A DNA stretch of 64,000 bases from Aeromicrobium wangtongii (GTDB taxonomy: Bacteria > Actinomycetota > Actinomycetes > Propionibacteriales > Nocardioidaceae). The position numbers were made by a program, and so were the translations under genes. The notes beneath the pieces were generated by a model. The model did no database searches. It was not told where the DNA came from and saw only the letters and a program-made list of their open reading frames with translations. The stretch covers positions 1,488,001 to 1,552,000 of the forward strand of contig NZ_CP102173.1 in NCBI RefSeq assembly GCF_024584515.1, written 5' to 3'. Below, piece by piece: positions 43,393 to 51,954 of this stretch; the first letter of the stretch is position 1, and each line of letters begins with the position of its first letter.

Positions 43393-44753
43393 ACATCCGC
43401 CGGCTGCTGGTCGCCAACCGCGGAGAGATCGCGGTTCGGATCATCAGCACGTGCCGCAAGCTTGGCGTGGAGACCGTCCTGGCATCGTCGTCGGCGGATC
43501 GGGACTCGCCGGCCGCAAAACTGGCCGACCGCACCGTCGTCATCGGTCCTCCCCAGGCCACCCGTAGCTATCTGGACCATCGGCTGGTGGTCCACGCCGC
43601 AGCGGCCACCGGCTGTGACGCTCTGCACCCGGGGTACGGCTTCTTGTCCGAGCGTCCCGACGTCGTCCGGGCGTGCGACGAGGCAGGCATCGTGTTCGTC
43701 GGCCCGCGCGCGGAGACGATCGAGAGTCTGGGGGACAAGCTGCGCAGCCGTGAGCTCGCCGATGCGGCGGGTGCCCCCAGGATCAAGGGAAGCGAAGCGC
43801 TGACCTCCGTGTTCGATGCGCAGCGATTTGCGATGGACGTCGGCTTCCCGGTGCTGCTCAAGGCGGCCTCAGGCGGGGGTGGACGCGGGATGGCGGTCTG
43901 CATGAGCGTCGAGGAGGTGGCCAGCGCATACCCGCGTCTGGTGACCGAGGCCAAGGAGGCGTTCGGCGATGGCACGCTCTTCCTCGAGGCCTTCGTCGAG
44001 ACGGCGCGTCACGTGGAGGTCCAGGTCATCGGTGACGGAGCCGGCCGGGCCTGGAGCCTGGGGCTGCGCGACTGCTCGGTTCAGCGTCGCTACCAGAAGA
44101 TGATCGAGGAGGCTCCGGCCACGTTGCTCGACGATGCCGCCTGCGAACAGCTCGCCGCCAGCGCCGTCGCCCTGCTGGCCAGCGTCCGGTACCGCGGTGT
44201 GGGCACGGTCGAGTTCCTCTGGGACCCGGCTCGCCAGACGGCATCGTTCATGGAGGTCAACACGCGGATCCAGGTCGAGCACCCCGTCACCGAAGCGGTG
44301 ACCGGCCTCGACCTCGTCGAGCTGCAGCTGGAGGTCGCGTCCGGGGACGATGTGGCCGCACGACTGCACGAACGGTCCTCGAGTGGGGTGGGGCATGCGA
44401 TCGAGTTCCGGATCAACGCCGAAGACGCGACACGCGACTTCCGTCCCTCGCCGGGTCGCATCACGGCCTGGGTCCCGCCGGCCGGGGCCTGGATACGGCT
44501 CGACTCCGCCGTCGAGAAGGGCAGCTTGGTCACGCCCTACTACGACAGCATGATCGCCAAGCTGATCGTGAGCGGGGTCGACCGCGCGGATGCTGTTCGC
44601 CGCAGCATCGAGGCCCTCAGCTCCTTTCGGGTCGAGGGAGTCGCGACCAACCTGCCGCTGCTGCGGGCCATCGCGGGCGACCCCGAATTCGGTGCCAATG
44701 CGTTCCACACCCGCTGGCTCGAGTCCGACTTCCTTCCCGGCTTCGCGGCCTGA
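43389..44753 (+). CDS. Biotin carboxylase subunit
   Basis: A 454-residue biotin carboxylase (AccC-like) forming carboxyphosphate and carboxybiotin from ATP and bicarbonate. It begins RRLLVANRGEIAVRII, has the ATP-grasp glycine loop KAASGGGGRGM near 160, the catalytic block FMEVNTRIQVEHPVTE near 285, and a typical C-terminal domain with EFRINAED. The length fits a stand-alone BC subunit without a BCCP domain, so it must work with the separate BCCP encoded upstream (ATGA overlap). Confidence 0.92.
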   Translation: MNIRRLLVANRGEIAVRIISTCRKLGVETVLASSSADRDSPAAKLADRTVVIGPPQATRSYLDHRLVVHAAAATGCDALHPGYGFLSERPDVVRACDEAGIVFVGPRAETIESLGDKLRSRELADAAGAPRIKGSEALTSVFDAQRFAMDVGFPVLLKAASGGGGRGMAVCMSVEEVASAYPRLVTEAKEAFGDGTLFLEAFVETARHVEVQVIGDGAGRAWSLGLRDCSVQRRYQKMIEEAPATLLDDAACEQLAASAVALLASVRYRGVGTVEFLWDPARQTASFMEVNTRIQVEHPVTEAVTGLDLVELQLEVASGDDVAARLHERSSSGVGHAIEFRINAEDATRDFRPSPGRITAWVPPAGAWIRLDSAVEKGSLVTPYYDSMIAKLIVSGVDRADAVRRSIEALSSFRVEGVATNLPLLRAIAGDPEFGANAFHTRWLESDFLPGFAA

Positions 44754-44780
44754 CCCCGACCACGAGAACCAGGAGCACTC

Positions 44781-46235
44781 ATGGCACACATCGAGCTGTT
44801 GGACCAGACGCTTCGGGACGGGCCGCAGAGCCTGTGGGGGATGAAGATGCAGGCGGGCATGGCCCTGCCTGCCGCTCCGCACCTCGACCGTTCCGGATTC
44901 CATGCGATCGACCTGGTCGGCAGCTCGATGTTCGAGGTGCTGATCCGCTACTGCCAGGAGAATCCTTGGGAAGGGCTGGACCTCCTGCTGGACGCCATGC
45001 CGCGGACCCCTGTGCGCGGAGGCATGCGCTCCAACGCGGCGGTTTCGTTCTCCACCAGCCCAGACGCCCTGATGGATGCCTGGATGCGACAGCTCAACGT
45101 GCACGGATGCCGGAGCTACTGGATCTACGACCTGCTCTACAACGTCGACAAGATGCACCGGCTCGCCGGGGTCGCCAAGCAGTTCGGTTCGGAGATCGCC
45201 GCGACGGTGATGTTCTCGCTGAGCCCACTGCATACCGACGAGTACTTCGCCAAGATCACCGCCGAGCTCGCGGCGAGCGACGACGTCGACACGATTCTGT
45301 TCTACGACCCGGCCGGTGTGCTGGACGTTACGAGGCTGCGCACGGTCCTTCCCGGCGTCGTCGCAGCAGCGGCCGGCAAGCCGGTCGAGTTCCACGCGAA
45401 CAACCTGCTCGGGCTCAGTGGCGCCGCCTATGTCGAGTCGCTGAAGCACGGCGTGTCGATCCTGCACACCGCCAGCCGGCCGATGGCCAATGCCGCGTCG
45501 GTGCCGTCCACCGAGATCATGGTGCACAACCTGGAGATCCTCGGCCACACCCACGGCATCGACACATCGCGGCTCGGCCCGGTTCGTGAGCGGTTCGAAG
45601 CGGTGGGGGCGGCGGCCGGTCTGCCGGTCAACCAGCACCACGAGTACGACGTGATGTCGCTGGCCCACCAGATCCCTGGCGGGATGATGGGGTCGCTGAA
45701 ACGCCAGCTCGCCGATCACGGCATGGAGGAGCGGTTGTCCGAGGTGCTGGCCGAGACGGCGCAGGTGCGCCGCGAGCTGGGCTATCCGGTGATGGCGACC
45801 CCCTTCAGCCAGCTCGTGGGCACGCAGGCGGTGCTGAACGTCGTGACCGGCACGCGGTACGGCACCGTCCCCGACCAGGTCGTGGAGTACGCAGCCGGCC
45901 GATTCGGCACCCCGGTCGGACCGATCGAGCCGGAGACGCTGGATCGCATCACCGGCTCGCCGCGGGCCGCCGCCATCATGGCCGCACAGCCGGAGCAGCC
46001 GACCATCGAGGAGCTGCGTGCCTCGCACGGGACCGCCGATGACGATGAGCTGATCCTTCGCGCGCTCGTCCCCGAGTCGGACCTGATCCAGATGAGGAAG
46101 GCGGGCCCCGTGAAGCAGGACTATCCCGTCCTGTCCAGCGCTGAGCTGGAGCAGGTGGCGGCGATCGTCCGGGCCGTCGACCGGCCGTACGCGCGGATCA
46201 CCACGGAAGCGTTCGACCTCGAGCTGGGCCGATGA
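44781..46235 (+). CDS. Pyruvate carboxylase/oxaloacetate decarboxylase-type carboxyltransferase, atypical
   Basis: A 484-residue protein equivalent to the carboxyltransferase domain (DRE-TIM barrel plus PYC/OADA helical domain) of pyruvate carboxylase, as a separate subunit. Domain hallmarks remain: LLDQTLRDGPQSL at residues 6-18, NPW near 61, and GGMMGSLKRQ in the C-terminal part. Metal-site residues differ. The canonical IKDMAG, whose lysine is carbamylated and binds metal, is FYDPAG here (tyrosine 175). The HxH pair is H205-A-N207. The SQPS segment is SVPS. The substrate is therefore unlikely to be simply pyruvate. It lies 27 bp after the biotin carboxylase. Confidence 0.82.
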   Translation: MAHIELLDQTLRDGPQSLWGMKMQAGMALPAAPHLDRSGFHAIDLVGSSMFEVLIRYCQENPWEGLDLLLDAMPRTPVRGGMRSNAAVSFSTSPDALMDAWMRQLNVHGCRSYWIYDLLYNVDKMHRLAGVAKQFGSEIAATVMFSLSPLHTDEYFAKITAELAASDDVDTILFYDPAGVLDVTRLRTVLPGVVAAAAGKPVEFHANNLLGLSGAAYVESLKHGVSILHTASRPMANAASVPSTEIMVHNLEILGHTHGIDTSRLGPVRERFEAVGAAAGLPVNQHHEYDVMSLAHQIPGGMMGSLKRQLADHGMEERLSEVLAETAQVRRELGYPVMATPFSQLVGTQAVLNVVTGTRYGTVPDQVVEYAAGRFGTPVGPIEPETLDRITGSPRAAAIMAAQPEQPTIEELRASHGTADDDELILRALVPESDLIQMRKAGPVKQDYPVLSSAELEQVAAIVRAVDRPYARITTEAFDLELGR

Positions 46236-46247
46236 GAGGAAACTGCC

Positions 46248-47471
46248 ATGCCACAGCACGCCAGCATCGCCGGGATCGCCATGACGGCCTTCGGCATCCA
46301 CCGCGATGAGACGGTCAAGTCGCTGACCAGGCAGGCGGTGCAGGGGGCGCTCGAGGACGCCGGTGCCGGTCTGGACGACATCGAGATCGCCTTCTTCGGC
46401 AACATGGGTCAAGGCGTCCTCGAAGGGCAGCACTCGGTTCCGGGACAGATCGCCCTGCGGGAGATGGGGCTGCAGCGCGCCGGGGTCGTGAACGTCGAGA
46501 ACGCCTGCGCGACCGGCTCCAGTGCCTTCGCCATGGCCGTGACCCATGTGAACGCAGGGATGGCGGACATCGCCTTGGCGGTGGGCGTGGAGAAGATGAA
46601 CGTGGGGACCCGGGCGGACTCGCTGCGTGTCTTCGACGGTGCGTACGACGTCTCCCGACCGGCCGAGCTGGAGAAGACGCTGATCGATCTCGGCGGAGTC
46701 GGCGCGGACGCGGGCGAAGGTGACCGATCCATCTTCATGGACATCTACGGTGCGATGACCCGCGCCCACATGAGCACGTTCGGCACGACCCAGGCGCAGC
46801 TGGCCGTGGTGTCGTCCAAGAACCACGGGCACGCCGTGCACAACTCCAAGGCGCACTTCCGCACCGCGATGACGGTCGATCAGGTGCTGGCGGGCCGGGC
46901 GCTGGGGTTCCCGCTCACCGTCCCGATGTGCTCGCCGATCACCGACGGCGCCGCGGCCGCCATCGTCTGCAGTCCTGAGGGACTGGCCCGGCTCACGGGC
47001 GCCGATCCTGTGCGGGTGCTGTCCAGCGTCATCGGTTCGGGGGTCGACCGCGCCCTGGACGACTACGAACGGCACATCACGCGGGTGCTGGCCGCACGTG
47101 CCTACGAGCTCGCCGGTGTCGGACCCGGCGACGTGGATGTTGCGGAGGTGCACGATGCCACCGCCTTCGGCGAAGTCCTGCAGACCGAGATGCTGGGCCT
47201 GTGCGAGCTCGGCGCCGGTGGCCGGCTCGCCGCATCGGGCGACACGACGATCGGCGGACGGATCCCGGTCAATCCATCCGGAGGACTGGAGTCCAAGGGA
47301 CACCCGCTCGGTGCCACCGGACTCGGCCAGCTCTGCGAGCTGACCGACCAGCTGCGCGGTCGCGCCGGGGCACGGCAGGTCGACGGGGCGAGGATCGCCG
47401 TCGCCGAGAACGGCGGCGGTCTCTACCGCGGCGAAGAAGCCACCGCCGTCATCACGATTCTCGGCCGGTGA
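46248..47471 (+). CDS. Thiolase family protein (SCP-x/lipid-transfer-type thiolase)
   Basis: A 407-residue thiolase fold. The nucleophilic cysteine is in ENACATGSSA near 86, a histidine in EVHDATAFGE near 300, and the GGLESKGHPLGATG motif near 345. The final motif is AENGGGLYRGEEA, where the biosynthetic-thiolase CxG cysteine is absent, as in SCP-x-type enzymes that act on bulky or branched 3-ketoacyl-CoAs. It is fourth in the carboxylase operon, 12 bp after the carboxyltransferase gene. Confidence 0.87.
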   Translation: MPQHASIAGIAMTAFGIHRDETVKSLTRQAVQGALEDAGAGLDDIEIAFFGNMGQGVLEGQHSVPGQIALREMGLQRAGVVNVENACATGSSAFAMAVTHVNAGMADIALAVGVEKMNVGTRADSLRVFDGAYDVSRPAELEKTLIDLGGVGADAGEGDRSIFMDIYGAMTRAHMSTFGTTQAQLAVVSSKNHGHAVHNSKAHFRTAMTVDQVLAGRALGFPLTVPMCSPITDGAAAAIVCSPEGLARLTGADPVRVLSSVIGSGVDRALDDYERHITRVLAARAYELAGVGPGDVDVAEVHDATAFGEVLQTEMLGLCELGAGGRLAASGDTTIGGRIPVNPSGGLESKGHPLGATGLGQLCELTDQLRGRAGARQVDGARIAVAENGGGLYRGEEATAVITILGR

Positions 47472-47475
47472 CGTC

Positions 47476-49029
47476 ATGTCGGTCATCTCGTTCTTCGATC
47501 GTGGCTGGCGACAGTCACCGGATGCGCCCGCCTACATCATGGGAGGCCGGAGCTGGTCGTACGACGACGTGCACCGGGGGTCGTCCCGGATCGCCCGGGC
47601 GATCCTCGGCATGGGGGAGCGCGTCCGGCACGTGGGTGTGCTCTCGGCCAATGATCCAGCCGCGTGGGTCGGCATCCTCGGAGCCTGGCGGGCAGGTGGC
47701 GTGTGGGTGCCGTTGAACGTGGCGTATCCGGCGAAGGACACTGCCCATGCGATCAATGGCTTCGATGTCGACCTCGTGTTCTTCCAGGCGTCGTCGGCAG
47801 GGCTGGTGGAGGAGATCTCCGCCCTCGTGGAACGACCCGTGCAATGGATCTGCCTGGACGATGACGGCACCGGGAACATCTCGCTGGGCGACTGGTCGGG
47901 CCACCTGTCCGACGACCCCTTGCAGGTGGGCTGGGAGCCCGACGACGTCGTGGCGATCATGCCGACGGGCGGCACGACGGGGAAGCCCAAGGGCGTCATG
48001 AACACGCACCGCACGCTGGCGGCCTCGATCACCCACATGATGTTGGTGTTCGCCTATCGGGCGGACGAACCGATCATCAATCTGGCCGCTGCCCCCATGA
48101 CCCATGCCGCCGGACTCCTGACGTTGCCGTGCCTCGCGCGCGGCGGCACGGTCGTGGTCCTTCCGCGGGCGGACGCCGGCCCGGTGCTGACGGCCCTGGA
48201 GCAGACCCGGGCCACGGAGGTGTTCCTTCCGCCGACGGCGCTCTATCGCCTGCTCGACCTGCCGCGCCTCGACCAGGCAGATATCGGATCCTTGCGCTAC
48301 CTGCTCTACGGCGCTGCCCCGATCGCGCTGCCCCGCCTGCGGGAGGCCGTGGAGCGCCTGGGGCCCGTCCTCATGGGGGGCTACGGGCAGATGGAGGCGC
48401 CGATGGCGATCTCCTATCTCACGCCACCGGAGCACATGGATGGTGGCAGCGTCGCGGACGATGCGGTGCTCGGGTCCTGTGGCAGGCCGTTGCCCCTCGT
48501 CCAGGTGGAGATCCGGGATGACAGCGACCGGCCCGTGCCGACCAACCAGGTCGGTGAGATCTGCGTGCGCGGTGATCTCGTGATGAAGGGCTACTACCGC
48601 CGCCCGGACCTGACGGCGGAGACCATCATCGAGGGCTGGCTCCACACCGGGGACATCGGAAGGCTCGACGATCACGGGCGTCTGACCATCAGCGATCGCA
48701 AGAAGGACATGATCATCAGCGGCGGCTCCAACGTCTACCCGTCCGAGGTCGAGACCGTGCTGGCCGGGCATCCGGCGGTGCTGGAGTCCGCAGTGGTCGG
48801 TGTCCCGGACGATGAATGGGGCGAGCGCGTCGTCGCCTTCGTCGAGCTGCGACCGGGCGTCGATCCGGTCGACGGGCCGGCGCTCGTCGCTTGGGGGCGA
48901 GAACGTCTCGGGGGGATCCGTGCGCCGAAGCAGGTGGTGATCGTCGCCGCCCTTCCACGGTCGGCGGCGGGCAAGATCCTCAAGGCCGAGCTTCGTGGGA
49001 CGCGGAACACCCAACGGGCACTCGCGTGA
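47476..49029 (+). CDS. Acyl-CoA synthetase / AMP-dependent ligase
   Basis: A 517-residue ANL ligase. The phosphate loop is PTGGTTGKPKGV near 160, the A5 motif GGYGQMEAP near 295, and the A7/A8 region TGDIGRLDDHGRLTISDRKKDMIISGG near 390, with the C-terminal lysine in SAAGKILKAEL. It starts 4 bp after the thiolase stop. Position suggests it activates the acid made by the carboxylase, or the entry substrate of the pathway; that choice is inference. Confidence 0.88.
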   Translation: MSVISFFDRGWRQSPDAPAYIMGGRSWSYDDVHRGSSRIARAILGMGERVRHVGVLSANDPAAWVGILGAWRAGGVWVPLNVAYPAKDTAHAINGFDVDLVFFQASSAGLVEEISALVERPVQWICLDDDGTGNISLGDWSGHLSDDPLQVGWEPDDVVAIMPTGGTTGKPKGVMNTHRTLAASITHMMLVFAYRADEPIINLAAAPMTHAAGLLTLPCLARGGTVVVLPRADAGPVLTALEQTRATEVFLPPTALYRLLDLPRLDQADIGSLRYLLYGAAPIALPRLREAVERLGPVLMGGYGQMEAPMAISYLTPPEHMDGGSVADDAVLGSCGRPLPLVQVEIRDDSDRPVPTNQVGEICVRGDLVMKGYYRRPDLTAETIIEGWLHTGDIGRLDDHGRLTISDRKKDMIISGGSNVYPSEVETVLAGHPAVLESAVVGVPDDEWGERVVAFVELRPGVDPVDGPALVAWGRERLGGIRAPKQVVIVAALPRSAAGKILKAELRGTRNTQRALA

Positions 49030-49697
49030 GCGCCGGGCTCGTGCTGTTCGACTGGGACGGGACGCTCGTCGACACCAGGGCGGCTCTGCTCGAGAGCTGG
49101 CACCGCTCCACCGCGGAGGTGATCGGTCGTCGGTTCCCGTCCACGGCCGACGAGCACGCCTGGACCCTGCGGGCCCGCGGCGCCGAGATCTTCGCACGCA
49201 TCACCGAGAGCCCGTCGCAGGCCGCCCAGTTGTCCGAGGCGTTCGACCGGGCGTACGTCCTGCAGTCAGCGACGGCGTTCGCCGGGGTCGCCGCGGCGCT
49301 CGACGACATCGCCTCCGAAGGCGTGCCTCTGGGGCTGGTGACGTCCAAGGCGCGGGGACGTGTCGAGCTGGACATGGAGACGTCGGGCATCGGGCGACGC
49401 TTCGATGTCGTCGTCACCGGCGACGACGTCGCGCGGGCCAAGCCCGATCCGGAGGGGGTCCGTACGGCCGTGGCGGCGGCGAGGGCGTCGACCGCGGACG
49501 TCGTGCTCGTCGGGGACACCAGTGCCGACCTGCGGGCCGGCCGCGCCGCCGGCGTCCGGGTCGTCCATGCAGGCTGGGGGTACGGAGACGCCAAGGCTCT
49601 GGCCCCCCTGGCGGACCGGTGCTGCACCACGCCGCACGAGCTTCTATCCGCCCTGGGAGAGCTCTGGTCGCAGACGGCCGGGATCCGCGAGGTGTGA
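49026..49697 (+). CDS. HAD-superfamily hydrolase, phosphoglycolate phosphatase-like
   Basis: A 223-residue HAD phosphatase. The motifs are DWDGTLVDT (I, nucleophile), VTSKA (II), KPDPEG (III) and GDTSADLRAG (IV), with a helical cap after motif I. The start is GTG 49026, overlapping the ligase stop (GTGA). A phosphatase in a carboxylase operon may be housekeeping, for example removing a phosphorylated by-product. The substrate is unknown. Confidence 0.84.
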   Translation: MSAGLVLFDWDGTLVDTRAALLESWHRSTAEVIGRRFPSTADEHAWTLRARGAEIFARITESPSQAAQLSEAFDRAYVLQSATAFAGVAAALDDIASEGVPLGLVTSKARGRVELDMETSGIGRRFDVVVTGDDVARAKPDPEGVRTAVAAARASTADVVLVGDTSADLRAGRAAGVRVVHAGWGYGDAKALAPLADRCCTTPHELLSALGELWSQTAGIREV

Positions 49698-49715
49698 CGA
49701 CCGCTGCGGCGATCG

Positions 49716-50147
49716 CTAGAGGATCTCGTGGACGTCGTAGCGCGGGCCCTCAGGGGGGCGTGTCCCGACGCCGATCGCAATGATCGAGTTGAGCCACGCA
49801 TATCGGCTGTCCCCGGTCTCGAACGTCAGTGACGTGCGGAAGTAGAGACCGTCGTCCCTCTGGCGACGAAAGCCGCGGTAGCTGATGAGGACGTGCGCAT
49901 CATCGTCCGTGTGCAGCAGGACGCGCACGTCCAGCTCGAGCGTGCCGTCGGGGCGGATCAGGGCCCAGTCGTGACCGCCAACATCGACGAGTCGGCCGTT
50001 GACGCGCTCGCCTCGCACCGTCCCCCCGGTGACGGCCACGATCTTGCGCTCGCCTCGCGGGGTGTCGGCCATCATCACGGGATCGGCGAGCGATGCCTGC
50101 AGGACGAACAGCGGCCGGCTCCGTATGACATCGGTGGACTGGGTCAT
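49716..50147 (-). CDS. DUF3237 family protein
   Basis: A 143-residue beta-barrel protein of the DUF3237 (UPF0311) family, often found in catabolic clusters of unknown function. Family-like features include the GGTVRGERVNGRLVDVGGHD segment with YRGFR and YAWLNS downstream. It is second in an operon with the SDR at 50147 (1-bp overlap), convergent with the HAD gene. Confidence 0.8.
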   Translation of the reverse strand: MTQSTDVIRSRPLFVLQASLADPVMMADTPRGERKIVAVTGGTVRGERVNGRLVDVGGHDWALIRPDGTLELDVRVLLHTDDDAHVLISYRGFRRQRDDGLYFRTSLTFETGDSRYAWLNSIIAIGVGTRPPEGPRYDVHEIL

Positions 50148-50887
50148 CAGACCAGGTCACCTCCGCCGTAGACGGGCAGCACGTGCCCGGTGACCATGGC
50201 GGCGGCGGGAGTGGTGAGGAAGCGGGCGGCGCCGACATAGTCCTCCGGCTGCACGGCGCGTCCCGACGGCGACGCGGCTCCGGCCCGTTGGAGGATGCCG
50301 ACGGAGTCCGGCCCGAATGCGGCGCGGAAGGATGCCGTGTCCTGGGCGGCCGGCGCGAGCGCGTTGACGCGGACACCGCGCGGTGCCAGCTCGACGGCCA
50401 GATGACGGACCAGCGACTCAGCGAAGGCCTTCGCGGGACCGACCGAGGCGTATCCGGGAAAGACGCGGCTGCTTCCACGGCTGGTCACGTAGAGAACCGT
50501 GCTGCCGCGGTGCAGGCGGGGGAGTGCTGCTCGCGTGAGCCAGACCAGCGACATCGCGTTGACGGACATCGCGTGGCCCCACGACTGGGCCCAGTCGGCG
50601 TCGTCCTGCAACAGGGAGGGCGGGCCCACCGTGACGCAGCTGTGCACGACCTGGTCGATGGGCTGGTCGCCGGCCGCATCGACGAGTGCCTCGGCGCCCT
50701 GCGGGGTGCCCAGATCCGTCTGGACCAGTCGCACCGCGGCGCCGAGCGACGTGAGCTGCTGCTCGGCGTCATGAGCGGCATCAGCATCGGCGGAGAAGCC
50801 GATCACGACCCGCCGGTCGGCGGGAAGCAAGGCCAGGGCGAGCTCCAGTCCGATGCCGCGCGAGCCTCCGGCCACGATCATGGTCAT
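50147..50887 (-). CDS. Divergent SDR with YX6K active site (enoyl reductase-like)
   Basis: A 246-residue SDR. The nucleotide loop is VAGGSRGIGLELAL. The active-site tyrosine and lysine are seven residues apart (YASVGPAK) instead of four, the spacing seen in FabI/FabL-type enoyl reductases; the serine is in YVTSRGSS. It may therefore reduce an enoyl thioester rather than oxidise an alcohol. It is first in the minus-strand operon, with a TetR-type operator 86 bp upstream. Confidence 0.8.
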   Translation of the reverse strand: MTMIVAGGSRGIGLELALALLPADRRVVIGFSADADAAHDAEQQLTSLGAAVRLVQTDLGTPQGAEALVDAAGDQPIDQVVHSCVTVGPPSLLQDDADWAQSWGHAMSVNAMSLVWLTRAALPRLHRGSTVLYVTSRGSSRVFPGYASVGPAKAFAESLVRHLAVELAPRGVRVNALAPAAQDTASFRAAFGPDSVGILQRAGAASPSGRAVQPEDYVGAARFLTTPAAAMVTGHVLPVYGGGDLV

Positions 50888-50972
50888 GCGCCGCGCTCAG
50901 GGTCCATGCGAGGTCCGATCAGGAAGTGGTGTGGGTCCCACTCGATGAGACTAGATCTGGACCGCCGAATTT

Positions 50973-50994
50973 GTAAAGGCGGTGTCACATTTGG
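50973..50994. promoter_or_regulatory. TetR-type operator, carboxylase regulon (site 3)
   Basis: Read on the minus strand, 16 of 22 positions equal the element at 42752, including the GTGAC core and the TTTAC end. Its orientation relative to the SDR/DUF3237 operon is the same as that of the other sites relative to theirs. This places that operon in the TetR regulon. Confidence 0.55.
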
Positions 50995-51072
50995 CGTCTC
51001 CCACCTCAGACCTCCGATGAATCGAGCATGCTGCAAGCAAATCGCCCCCGAATCCACACCTGTGGCGACCAG

Positions 51073-51094
51073 ACATCTGATGTACCCCTTGACA
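51073..51094 (+). promoter_or_regulatory. ACATCNGATGT operator and -35 box upstream of SDR gene
   Basis: Perfect palindrome ACATC-T-GATGT (51073-51083), 5 bp, then TTGACA (51089-51094). The same operator-5 bp-TTGACA layout occurs at 54477-54498. It fronts the SDR at 51184. The -10 is unclear (GGACGT or GACGTT). An 11-bp perfect palindrome fixed relative to -35 suggests repression or class II control. Confidence 0.65.
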
Positions 51095-51183
51095 GGAGGG
51101 CCGCAGGTGTCGGACGTTGTTCAGCACCATCGCCTCTGACCGCCGCTTGGTCGGCCGAGGCCAGCCAGGACGGGGAGATGCAC

Positions 51184-51939
51184 ATGAGCAGATTTGACGG
51201 TCGAGTCGCGATCATCACCGGAGGTGGCTCCGGGCTGGGTCGGGAGTTCAGCTGCGAACTGGCCAAGGACGGCGCCCGTGTCGTCGTCGCCGACATCTTC
51301 CTGGAGGGGGCCGAGGAGACCGTTGCCCTGGTCGAGGCCCAGGGCGGAACGTCCGTGGCCGTCCAGGCCGACGTGTCGCAGTCCGGATCGGTCCAGGCGA
51401 TGGTCCACAGCGCACTCGACGCATATGGCGCAATCGACATCCTCATCAACAACGCGGGACTGGTGGGGGAGACGTTGCCGGCAGCCGAGGTGTCGGAGGA
51501 GTCCTGGGATCGAGTCATGAGCGTCGACATGAAGGGCGTCTTCCTCGGCTCCAAAGCTGTCATCCCGATCATGCTGGAGAAGGGCAGCGGGGTCATCATC
51601 AACATCGCGTCGGTCTCAGGCTTCCTGGCCAGCGCGACGGGCATCGAGTACACCGCCGCCAAGCACGGCGTCGTGGGGCTCACCAAGCAGCTGGCGTACG
51701 ACTACGGGCACCAGGGGATCCGCGCGGTCGGCGTCGCTCCGGGTGTCATCGAGACACCGCTCACCGCGGATTGGACCAAGGAGGGGGGACCGTTCCACGA
51801 GCTGACGATCGATGCGCCGGCCGCGCGATACGGGCGTCCCATCGACATCGCGAGGTTCATCTCGTTCCTCGCCAGCGACGAGGCCTCATTCATGCACGGT
51901 CACACCTTCCCGGTCGACGGCGGCTCGATCATCCGCTGA
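51184..51939 (+). CDS. SDR family oxidoreductase
   Basis: A 251-residue classical SDR: TGGGSGLGRE nucleotide loop, NNAG motif, catalytic serine in NIASVSGF, YTAAK active site, and FPVDGGS C terminus. It likely oxidises a secondary alcohol with NAD(P). The start ATG 51184 follows GGGGAG; ATG 51178 overlaps that site and is less likely. It is monocistronic, convergent with the PPDK-like gene 15 bp away. Confidence 0.85.
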   Translation: MSRFDGRVAIITGGGSGLGREFSCELAKDGARVVVADIFLEGAEETVALVEAQGGTSVAVQADVSQSGSVQAMVHSALDAYGAIDILINNAGLVGETLPAAEVSEESWDRVMSVDMKGVFLGSKAVIPIMLEKGSGVIINIASVSGFLASATGIEYTAAKHGVVGLTKQLAYDYGHQGIRAVGVAPGVIETPLTADWTKEGGPFHELTIDAPAARYGRPIDIARFISFLASDEASFMHGHTFPVDGGSIIR

Positions 51940-51954
51940 TCGCCGACGGTGCCC

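Noticed and set aside
43869-47486. 1205-residue minus-strand open frame opposite the carboxylase and thiolase genes
   Set aside because: Shadow of three motif-rich + strand genes; the composition is His/Arg/Gly/Asp-rich without domain features.
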